A DNA stretch of 64,000 bases, taken from positions 23,979,120 through 24,043,119 of the forward strand of contig NC_088778.1 in the NCBI RefSeq assembly GCF_954871325.1, written 5' to 3'. Positions within the stretch are counted from its first letter, which is position 1. The number at the start of each line of letters is the position of its first letter. The notes below the pieces were generated by a model. It saw nothing but the letters and a program-made list of their open reading frames with translations, was not told where the DNA came from and searched no databases. Positions 10,940-22,400 of the stretch are shown here, one piece after another. The stretch is from Gordionus sp. m RMFG-2023 (taxonomy: Eukaryota; Nematomorpha; Gordioida; Chordodea; Parachordodidae). The position numbers were made by a program, and so were the translations under genes.

Positions 10940-12971
10940 ATTTTGATGCGAAAAAATTGATTATTGAAAAAGGAAGACCAAAACCAATTTTACAAAACTT
11001 AAAAAAAGAAATCAAAACTTGCATCCGTAATTTTTCTATCGATAAATATGAATGGCTCACTGGATGTGAATTTTCTAATTCTCTATATTGTTGGTCATGC
11101 CTATAATTCCCAAAGGAAAAATAAGTTTAGAATGATAAAGGATTTTCGGATATGAATAATTTTTCAAAGGCAATTAAACGGCATGAAGGATCAACCGCTC
11201 ATTTGCAGTCGATGATTCAATTAAAAATATTTGGTCAAAATCGTATTGAATATATGATAGATTCGATGCGCAAAATATCAATTGTACAGCATAATTCGAA
11301 GGTCAAATCAAATAGAGAAATATTGAAAATATTAATCGACTCTAAATGTTTTCTTGGAATTCAGGAGCTCGCATTCCGTAGTGATGATGAATCTTCTAAT
11401 TCAGTAAAGGAATTGAATTAATTTATTTGCTGGCGGAAGAAAATTTACTATTGAAACATTATTTAGAAAATATTTATTGGACTATCAAGCGATATTCAAA
11501 ATGATTTAATAAATTTCATTTCATATGTCTTACACCAAAAAATATTAAACGAATTAGAAGAAACGGAATTTATATCAATAATATTATATGAAACAACAGA
11601 TATCAATAATAAATCAACTGGCTGTAGTTCTTCGATATGTTTTAAATAACGGGATATTGTATGAAAGATTTATTGAATTCTTTGATGTTACTATGCATCG
11701 AGATGCTAATTCTTTATCAAAATTTGTTATAAAATTCTTGAATGATAAAAAAATTAATAGGTCAAAGTTACAATGGCGCAGCTGTTATGTCAGGCGATTC
11801 ACATGGACTACAAGCGAAAATAAGAGACGTCAATCCTTCAGCACTTTATATTCATTGCTTTGCCCATAAGTTAAATCTTATATTATCAAAATCTTGCAGC
11901 AAAATTAAAGAATGTAAAGTTTTTTTTGCAACTTTATTTGGTTTAGCCAGTTTTTTTAGTACATCATCTAAGCGAACAGCGGAAATAAATATGTTTAAAA
12001 AAATTACCACGGGTAACCCCAACGAGATGGGAATACAATGGTCGGTTGGTTCAAACAGTTTTCAATTATTTGAAGGATCTAGTCTTTTTTTTTGAAAGTA
12101 TGATTGATGGAGAATTTAATATTGTTTGGGATAATGATGTTCTAATAACATCTGCTGGCTATTTAAATATATTGAATGATGCAAATTTTCTAATTTTATT
12201 ATATTTTTTTCAAGAAATTTTTCCTGAATCTGATTTATTATTTGATATACTTCAAACTAAAATTAACGATATATCTTATTGCCTTAAATGTATTAACGAT
12301 TTCAGAAATTCAGTTAAATCAAACATAGAAAACTTTGATGTGTTTTGGAGAATTTTAAATGTAAAAGAAAATATTGAAGACAATTTAGATAAAAAACATA
12401 ATAGATCCGGATTTTCCAATACAAAAGAATTTTATAAAAATTTGATAATTAAAATAACAGATAATATAAACAATGAAATTGATTTTCGGTTTGATACATT
12501 AAAAAATATCAAATTCGTTGAATTGTTAGATATTAGTAAATTCCAAATATTTAATCAAAATTTTCCAAAATATTTATTAGATAATTTAAACGATACTTAT
12601 TCTCTACACAAGTTGGAAACTGAATTAAAGGTAGTGTTTGGGGATCATGAATTTAGAAATAAAAAGAAAATGAAATACTTGAATTTTTAATATGCACCGA
12701 TTTGATGAAAAGTTTTAAAGAGTTTTTTAAATTATGCAAATTCATCTTAACTTTGGCTTCAACAACAGCAAGTGCAGAACAAAGTTTTTCATCTTTAAAA
12801 AGAATCTATTCTTATAGCAGAAACAGGATAAGCCAAAATAGATCATCTAATCTATCTTTGATTTCGATTAAAAAAAAATTATTAAAAAATTTAAAATCTA
12901 GCGCTAACTTTTATAAAATTGATCATTTCACTCAAAAACAAAGACGAATACCACTTATTTATAAATCTTAA
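10940..12971 (+). pseudogene. hAT transposase with TTF-type zinc finger (ZMYM1-like), decayed
   Basis: In order, the sequence shows a TTF-type zinc finger (EWLTGCEFSNSLYCWSC at about 11050-11100, then the KAIKRHEGSTAHLQS arm at 11165-11210). A catalytic-core part follows near 11500-11950 with ETTDINNKSTG and GQSYNGAAVMSG, then LYIHCFAHKLNLIL, the C-H-A-H-x-L-N block of this hAT branch. The C-terminal dimerisation segment is at 12740-12900 (STTASAEQSFSSLKRI). The reading frame is interrupted by several stops and shifts: the pieces at 11152-11421, 11588-11869, 11742-12095, 12046-12690 and 12702-12971 lie in different frames. The transposase would have cut and pasted the element through the CAGTGACG ends. 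It is inactive as it stands. Confidence 0.85.
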
Positions 12972-13424
12972 TGTTTTTATAATTTGAGTTTGATTAAAAT
13001 AAAATAAAAAAATTTTTTTGATTGCTTCCCTAGTAGTAAACTTGACGCTTCATCGTCACTGATAAAAGTATTACCAATACACATAATTTTACTTTATAAT
13101 ATTTTCATGCCTTGATCTAGTATATGGGTTTGCAAATATATATTTAAAGTTGGCTATTTGTTAGCATGCACATGTGTTTTAATGTATCACGAATTATAAA
13201 GTTATAAGTTGATGTTAGCCACTAAAGCAGTGTTGATCCAATCGGTGTTTTGTTTATTTATTCTTTAGATGGAGACTGCCACATTTATAATATATATATA
13301 TGTAAAAAATCAATTTTCAGGAAAGCGTCCATGGCGTAGTCCATAAGAGCATGTCTTTCTAATTTATAGTTTTGACTTAAGATCTTTCTAAATGGGGTAA
13401 TTTCACATAGGATAATTTATAACA

Positions 13425-13695
13425 CATTTATTTATTTATACAACGATTACCATTCATACAAACAATAATAAGGTCGGATATGTAATTATAATAGATCTTT
13501 CTACATAGTAACAATTTTGGGATGTTAAACATTCCCACCCGATATTATACATACATATATAATCATTATAAAACTTATCTAATTAATGAATATACAATTT
13601 CATAATATATAATATATCACCATATATTTCCATTATATCAGTATCAACTATATGTATTATAATTTAATCATACATCCGATTTCCACATTACTACA
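13425..13695 (-). repeat. Solo LTR of the family found at 38575-40541
   Basis: The stretch follows the same order of words as the LTRs at 38.6 and 40.2 kb: a CACCC/ACCC...ATATTATA block, ATCATTATAAAA, TATCTAATTAA, ATATATTTCCATAATATC and the terminal TTCCACATTACTACA. No partner copy or internal sequence is nearby, which fits a solo LTR left by recombination. The left border is approximate. Confidence 0.6.
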
Positions 13696-13873
13696 CCAGC
13701 AAGCTTCATATTTTTTTCTGAGGCTATATGTAGTAGATCGAAGGCAGGTGCGGGATTCTATTATTTAATAGCTAGGGCTATATTGTCGTGTAAAAATTAG
13801 TTATTTGTCTTTATCATTATTTTTATATTATTCCAATAAAACTATAATCCGCTTTTAATACAAAACTTATTAT

Positions 13874-16015
13874 TAATTAAAATTGATCTTACGTGACCAA
13901 TATTCTTCTTTATAAAGTCTTTTTTTTCCCCGATATCTACTTATCTTTTTTCTTAACAGTAAATTTCCTTTCTTTTTTTTGAACAAAACTTTTATTTTTC
14001 TATGATAATAATAATTTTTTTTTATAATCACAATCTACATATATTTTTTATAATAATAATACATCGAAAAAAAACAACAATCATCTAATACTATATAATT
14101 TTCTACAAATATTATTTTTTCTTCTATTCTTTATAATAATAATATACCGCAAAATTTACACTTTTACCACATGTACACCCTCCAATTATTTTTTCAATTC
14201 TCGGCAAGGTATATTTAACCTCTACTACCCACAGATTTACTGTAACTCGAAAATCTGCACATAAACGAAGTATCTCATTGGCTTTTTTTCACAGGCACTA
14301 ACAGAGTCGCCCACTCACTGTATTCCACCGGACATACAATACCTTTCATACCCATTGATCCAACTCTAATTCCACTTCCCTTCACCATTCAAACGGTATC
14401 CTCCGTAACGCACAAAACTTCGGAACGCAACCATCCTTTAATTTAATGTCTACTTCATAATCTCTGAGGCATTCCAAGTCTTCATTGAAAATTTCCTTAT
14501 AACTTTGTACTAATTTTCATACTCCTTTTTGCACTCGGGTCATAGCCAATTTTCTCCCCTCGTCTTCCTTAGTTATCAATTTTTCTTCCCTGGGCATTGT
14601 TCCTTCCTTCTTTACCTCCCAATTCTCTTTCGTCTTTGTATTCATCATTTCTCGATTTTCCTGCATAGTGTTATTTATCACTTCTCGAATTTCTTCATGT
14701 ACTTCCTCCTTCCTTTCCTTCACCTTTTTTCCTCATCTCTCCTTGTAATATCACGACCCCTCTCAGCGGCATCAACGTGCCCTGGGTACTTTCTTACTAC
14801 TTCTTCTCTTGAATCATTGTTCGCTGCTTCTCCCCCTGAATTTCTTTCACCTATTTTACCTTTAGGATTCTTCTTCCCTCTGTCTCCCTGAAGTTTTTCT
14901 CTTTTACTTCTGTTCTATCATTACCTCCCTTTATTTTGATCCTTGATTTATTTTCACTTATTCCGCTCCTTGAATTATCGCTCCTGGAATTGTTTTTCCT
15001 TTGTTCGCTCTTTAAATTATCGCTCCTTGTATTATTTAGACTTGTTTCGCTCCTTGCATTGTCGCTCCTTGAATTAGCGTTCCTAGTTCCGCTCCCTAAA
15101 TTATCGCTCCTGATTTCGCTCCTAGAGTTATTTCTCCTTGTTACGCTCTTTAAATTATCGCTCCTTGGAAGATTTTCACGGTTTCCCTCATTAAACATGA
15201 TTTCAATTCCAGGCAACACATTCTCTCTCAAAGTCATAACGACATATTCCTCACTCGTTATTGGTACAAATATTCCCCACCATGAAAATACTCCCCAAAA
15301 ACTATACCATGGACCATTTCTAGTGATTCAATCCCAACCCATCAAACATAGGAACCATTCTTCCCCCCCCCCAGATTTATCATGACTCTAGGACAAGGAT
15401 CATGGACTATCCCCTCTTGTAGCATATTTACTATCCCCTCTTGAAACATATTTACGCATCCCTCTTTATTTATTTTTCGCTGATTAAATCCCTCCTCCGT
15501 CCCTCCTAACCATCTCGCTCCGACCTGTCCTGCAATTTTTTCACTCATATAGTCACAAATTCTTACAATCCCTCGCCACATGTCTTCGGCATCGAAAACA
15601 TTCCATATTTTTCTCCTCCACCTTTTTGATTAAAATTGATCTTACGTGACCAATATTCTTCTTTATAAAGTTTTTTTTCCCCTATATCCACTTATCTTTT
15701 TTCTTAACAACAATAAATTTTCTTTCTTTTTTTTTGAACAAAACTTTTATTTTTTTTCTATGATAATAATAATTTTTTTTAATAATCACAATCTATATAT
15801 ATTTTTTATAATAATAATATATCGAAAAAAAAAACAACAATCATCTAATATTATATAATTTCTTACAAATATTATTTTTTTCTTCTATTTTTTATAATAA
15901 TAATATATCGAAAAAAAAAAAAAATCATCTAATATTATATAATTTTCTACAAATATTATTTTTTCTTCTATTCTTTATAATAATAATATACCGCAAAATT
16001 TACACTTTTACCACA
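13874..16015 (-). mobile_element. Ty3/gypsy LTR retrotransposon fossil, internally deleted
   Basis: Long direct repeats lie at 13874-14171 and 15627-16015. The outer ends are TG...CA, and the 5-bp target copy ATTAT is on both sides (13869-13873 and 16016-16020). Orientation is minus. A polypurine tract GGAGGGTGTACA abuts the left repeat, with the same GGAGGGTG core as the element at 7621. The interior, only about 1.45 kb, is pyrimidine-rich on the plus strand. Next to the purine tract it keeps a short Ty3/gypsy reverse-transcriptase piece (SEWATLLVPVKK, then LCADFRVTVN and YTLPRIE). Further in it encodes a low-complexity stretch of N-S-R-S-D-N units (14850-15240) of unknown role. Most of pol is missing. 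The element is broken, with one large internal loss and some smaller breaks. The right LTR is longer through an internal duplication, and the repeats differ enough to suggest an old insertion. Confidence 0.85.
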
Positions 16016-16020
16016 ATTAT

Positions 16021-16491
16021 ATTATATAATTAATTTTTATCAATTGTTTTGATATATTTTTGTTTAAGGTTTTTTCTTTCGACATTCACATGATAATAGA
16101 AGTTAATTTTAACCTTGCCAATACTATTCCATAACTAAAAAGTTTATTTAATCAGGCATGGGCTTATCTCTAACTTTTTTTATTTCCTATGGGGGTTTAA
16201 GTAAGAGGCTTACTGCAGCCCCTAAAAATTAGTTAATGGGCTTCTCTCTTAGGTTACCGGTAATTTCTAAACCCAATAAGATGGGATTTAAGAGAATCTA
16301 AGCTTGGCTCTATTATTTCATTAAAAAAAAGCAATATGCATACTATTATGTAAAAAATGGATTTTTTGCATTCTAAAAAATAATTAGTTGTTGTTTAGAA
16401 AATTGCTAATGTCGAATTGGCAGTATTTAACATCAACCAATATTATACCAACATAAATATTCATTCACTGATTCAAAATCAGATGTGATAA
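16021..16491. other. Spacer upstream of TMEM144
   Basis: This is AT-rich sequence containing whatever promoter or 5' UTR TMEM144 uses. I see no convincing TATA box, exon or repeat. Confidence 0.4.
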
Positions 16492-19400
16492 ATGATATAT
16501 AATCATTCTGATCAGCCTCTTTATGTTGGGTATATCGCATGCTTTATAGCAGTTATATTATTCGGAAGCAATTTAGCTGTTGTTAAAAAATATGAAACTG
16601 GCAATGGTAAACTATTTTTAAAAATATTTATTATGTTTTTTTGCCAAATATTAAAAATATATATTATATAATAAGGATTCTTTTTCAATTGGGTTTATTG
16701 TTCAGCTGTTTGGTGCATAGGCTTAATGGTAAATTTATGGCAAGGTACTCCACCGTTTTATCCACTTGGAATGGTTGGAGGAATATTTTGGGCTACAGGT
16801 TTAAGAATATTTATAAATGTACTTTTACCTTATATATTAAAATTCCTAAATATATCATTATTTATGTACATTAAGTTTCTAATGCATGCTTTAATTAATA
16901 TTGATTTAGTATCAATAAATTTTGGATTAAAAAAACTTTATTCTCTAAGAAAAATGTAAATTCTCTCTTCTTATACTTCATTATTAATAATAAACTATTA
17001 CTGATTAATTATAAAAAAAAAATAACATTTTAATTATTTCAGGGGGTTTATGTGTTAGTATTATCCTTAGATACATTGGCTTAGGACTAGGAGTGTGTAT
17101 ATGGGCTACATTTAATTTGATCATTGGATGGGCATGTGGAAGGTTTATCATTAAATTTATTTTTACTAGTGCTGTAAAATATTGTTATATTACTAATGGC
17201 TTTACCTTTTTTGATGAAAAAGAACATCTTCATTTCTATTTCAAAAGATAATGAGTAATGCATTTTTTATTTATGAGTAATGGTAAGTCAAAATATTACT
17301 CATTACTTAAAAAAAATTCTTGAAGAATATGGAAAATTTTTTTTGTCTATTATATTTTTTAAAAATTAAGTAGATATAAGCCGAGTCGTCAAATTTTATA
17401 CTGCCAAGTGCCAAGATTGTTAATCTAATTAATATTGAATCAATAAAATTTACATTTTCTGATATAATTTATTTTATTGAAATATGTTAATAATGCTTAT
17501 TTCTTTCAGTTGAAGATGATTTAATTCTGCCCATGCCAAACATTTTTTATACAAATAAAACAAATTAAGAACATTAATTCTACACTTTGTAAAGTGTAGA
17601 TTGTACCCTAATTCAAATATTTTAACATCAATGTCCAGCAGCTCAAATCTAAAAAAAAATAAAGTAAAAATATTCTGATAAAATTTTGATGATGATCTGA
17701 TCTGAATGATGATTCTTATGAAGATGATTTAATAAGATTTTTTTGAAAATAAAGATCATTCTTTAAATATTTTTATAAATTCCCCCATTATAATTTTTAT
17801 TTATTATATAATACAACCCGATCCTATGCACCAGTTTAATGTGTATCACTAAGTGCTCTTGTTTATCTGATTAAAATTTCGAGAATAAATTGTTAAAAAT
17901 AAATAAAAAAATATTACCAAACGAACCTTATAATTATATTCTTTTTGTATTTTATTATCTATGGGGAAAAAAAATAAAAGAATATAATATTTAGAATTAA
18001 GTAACGAGTAATGCGTTAATTTTTTTCAATAGTAAGTAGCGCGTTTTTTTACACAGTAATGAGCACGGTAATTCGTTTCTTTTTTCCAAACGCAACGAGT
18101 TACAGCACTAATTTTTGCTCATCTCTTTTCTTAGCATTATGTTTAAATTAGAAAGTAAAATATTTAATAATAAATTTTAGATTTGGATTATTTGGCATAC
18201 ATCCAAAGATACCCCAACACGAAGTGATGAATTATATAGCCTGCATCTTATCTATCATAAGGTAATTCAAATTTATATATTTTAAAATTATATAAAATCA
18301 TGATTGATTATCAAGTTTTATATTTTAAAGCCAAATAAAGAAAGTATTCATCATAATTATTGCCAGATAATTAGTTTAAATATTTAGATCATATCTATTT
18401 AAAAAGAATTATGCATTATTTTTTGATAAAATGTTTCACTTCACATGGAAGGATAAGGATTTGAGACTAAGGTATAAGAAAAGGAAGAAAATATTTAAAA
18501 AAAATAATAAGATAAAATAAAATTGTGAAAGTTATAATTTAATAATTTGTTTATCACATTTTATCCTCGAAATGCCAAATATTTCTAAGTATTAAAGTAA
18601 TTGAATTTGCATACCATAAAAATAATGGACAATTAAATAATTTTTTTTTTTAAAAAATGAATACAATTCAAAAAAAAAACTGACCTTCATTCGGCCTTGA
18701 ATGGTAAAATATATATGAAAATGTGTTCTCTTTTTATTAACATTATTGATTTTTTATTCGGACGTTTGATTTACAAAATTTATTTCATTAACTACACGAA
18801 CCGATAGCCTTTTATTTCTATCGATTAAGTTTTAACATCTTTCTTGAAACTGACCAACATGCATACAATTCAATTATACAAAACTTAGGTTCATCCCGAT
18901 GCCCTTCTTTTAGTTCCCAACTGCCCAGAGCTCAACACGCATTTTGAAAATTAAATTTCTAGCCCGTTTTTTTTAACTACATATATTTTCGTTATTATTA
19001 TTATTTTAATAATTTATCATTTTCAAAAAAAGTACTTTATGACAGTATAGTCAATGAAATAAATTTATACAGGAATATCTTTTCAGGAATCCTCGAGTAC
19101 CATTCCCCTCTTAATAACATTTTTTTCCTCTATTTAGCGATTCCCTTTTCCTTGGAAATTTATCTTTCTACTAACATCCTCCATATATTAAAAAGAAATG
19201 AAGAGAAAGTATTTAATTTAGTACTTTATAGCCCACAATAGTGTCAAAAACAGAGTATTATTTTTTATATAGCAAACTTATAAAAAAAATAAATTATAAT
19301 TCATATATCATTATTTCATCATATTTGATGTTTGGAGGGTATATTACTGTTTTATATATCGTAATTACCCCAATAATCTCAAATTTACGAATTATTTTTT

Positions 19401-22400
19401 TTTTGCATTATATATTCATTAACATTATAAAGATCAATCTCCCCTTAATGACGCTACTGGGCAGAATAGAAAAATCTAACTGCAATCCTATCTTTTTGAT
19501 ATTAGTAACCCTTGATTTTTTGCTTACGTTAATTTTTAAATTTAAAAATAATTAATTAATCTCTAAAAAAATTAATTAATGTAAATGTATATGATATTTA
19601 ATATTTGTAAAAATTTGATTAAAATTTAATTTATATGAATTATGAGAAAAATATAAGTGTTTTAAAAATTACCACCACTGATCACCAAAATATTCCCCTA
19701 ATTTATTACCTATCGTAATTTTTAAAAATTAACTATCGTCTGCTTATTTTATTTTATTTTAAATTATATTATATTATAAGAGCCTTTAATATCCAATTCG
19801 TGAGATCATTATTAATTTACCTAAAAGATGAAATTCTGGCACACATTTTGCAAATCAATTATCCATCGATATATCAATAAAGATAAATAAAAAATATTGT
19901 TTTTTGAGTCTACTCTAAATAGAGGAGTCTAAAGATTTTGCGCTTAAAAACTAAACCCTTGTTTTCTTTAGGAAAAGACTTAAGAGTTTTTAGTGTGGTG
20001 CCTTGGCCTTTATAATTTTGCGATCACAACGCATTTATTATTCAAAAATTTTCTGAAATATACTCGAGTAAAACGAAATAATTAAATAACATAAATAATG
20101 TAAAAAGCTTCCGAGGCGAGAAGACAATAAAAACGCATTATATTTATAGTAATATATCGCGGGGATGTATCGTTTTGGTATGTATTATTTTTGTTGATTT
20201 TTTAACATTCTTATAACTTATTGTGTTGATAGACTGGGGAATATAGATAGGGTTGCTTCGCTGATTTATTCTTCAGATCTTGGAAGTTTGTTGAGCTAGA
20301 TTTTACTGAATTTGTCGAGGACCTGAATAGTCATTTGACCGAATATCATATCTCTTTTACCACCAAGAACTTGAGGGTAGTCAACTGGGTTTTCATCCGT
20401 CGGTACCCAATTTCTAGGATACAGTGGTAAATGCAGCTAGTCCTATTTTTCATAGAATCTTTACTACTACTACTAAGGAAGGGGATCAGAACCTCTTTCT
20501 TTTTAATTATCAACAAAGACAATACATACAAGAATAATGCATCCCCGCGAGAGGATTCTAAAAAGATTTCTCTTAAAATGTCTCTTCAAAGATATGATTT
20601 TATGAGATTTCTACAATTAAAAGGCAAGCTTCCATATTAAAACGAAGATGACACTCAAATATCCCTTCCATACGAGAGAATGAATTATTTAAAATTTTAT
20701 TTAGCCTAAGTAAAGACAATTTTTAACATCATTATAAAGGAAGGAAAGTTCAAATTGGGCATTAAAATACATAAATTGGACAAAAGAACAATGGAAGAAC
20801 TCAATATTTAATGACGGATCAAAACTAATATACGTTTTGGATATTAATTAGAGCTAAGACCCCAAGCAGAAAGCTTCCATCCTGATTACTTAGGAATTGT
20901 TAAGTTTTCGGATAGTATAATGGTGGAGTATTATGAATGCAAAAAGCCTATGATTTATTTTCTTTATAAATTATATATTATTTGCTGTTAAATAATCCCC
21001 AATGAATCCCATCCAGTTATTAAGACCTGAAATAAATTACATTTTCTAACAAAATGGAGCTCCTTGTCATGCTACGAAATCTACAAAAATCTTTCTACGA
21101 TAATAACATCCTGTAATTATTCACCAGATTAGACTTACTCAAATATGAGCTTTGAAAGCGGTGTTGTATCACAGGAAATCAATACCCCATAACATGTGCC
21201 ATTAATTCAATGCCACAGAAATAGCCGCAGTTATAAAGGCAAAGGTAGACTTGTTAATAAGATAGGCCAACATAATATTATAGCTAGGAATTTTGAATAA
21301 TAGTAATATATTTTAATTATATCATATATAAATTTTCTTTTATTTATATAGTGCTATTTTATAATAAATAATAAAGGTTTTGAAGAAAGAAAAAATTTTA
21401 AAAAATTGAAACCCCAAAATTAAGAGATGAAATATTGTTTTTAAATTTTATCAAATATAATCAATTACTTTGGAGTGTATCAACAAGTCAAATAGGGAAA
21501 AAAGTTAAATGTATTTAAGAATTTCCTTAATTTCGCCCTTACCCCTTAAAGATAATAGGGTACAATATATAATCGAAATTTCCCAATACACTCTGAAAAT
21601 TTTATTAACGATCCTGTAGCATAAAGCCGCTAATCTCTACCATCCCCTCTATTCCCAAATAAGGCTTTTAAAGAACTTCTATTCTTTTTAAACCCTTTAG
21701 ATAGCCTTGCTGGTTAATACATTCACTTTTCTAGCATCTTTTTATCACTAACCTAATTACTTATATTATATATATATATATATATACGTATCATAACTAC
21801 ACCTTATCAAGCGCCGCTTTTTACCTCAGCATACAAACCGAAGATTGTGATAAATATTCGTCAGAGGATTATTATAGTACTTCCCATCAAAATTTGTTAG
21901 ATACTCCGATTATCGGCGGCACATATCGCCACAAAAACCATTCCATTCCTAATGATTTCTCTCATCCAAACAATAAAAATTCGATGGCTGCTGAAAATAT
22001 CGCCGATTTAGCAGTAATTGATGGTAAAAATCGAGCAAAAAACGGTAAAAGTAACGATGCCAAAGGACACAAAATAACAAATATCAATGAGATAAATGAG
22101 AGCGATTATAGTAACGGAGAGGATAAATCGCTAGAGATAGCTTTAATTATGGATAGCGCTTTTGAGGAAGACGATTTGCTACATGGGTTAATTTCTTTCA
22201 AAAATATAACGTTGCATGATTATTATTATAGGGTTTTCAAATCGAGTTATCAGCATGGCATCGGAATTTATTTACTCCTAAATATTTTTTATTCCATCTA
22301 CCTTTCTAAAAAGCACATCACCTTTGAGATATTATATATGGGGTTAATTAGCCCCTACCCCCCTCGTTCATTTCACACCAACACCCACTTATTTACCCCC

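Larger units (their letters stand above)
10167..13061 (+). mobile_element. Full-length hAT transposon with perfect 8-bp target duplication
   Basis: The element is bounded by terminal inverted repeats: the left end is CAGTGACGAAGCGTC and the right end, reverse-complemented, is CAGTGACGATGAAGCGTC. It is flanked on both sides by ATAAAAGT (10159-10166 and 13062-13069), a perfect 8-base target duplication as hAT transposases make. It encodes a decayed transposase with a TTF-type zinc finger and a hAT dimerisation domain, as in ZMYM1-like hATs. A MITE is nested at 10410-10620. The tandem word TTACTATTATTTTTACTACG in the left part belongs to the element. Confidence 0.92.
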
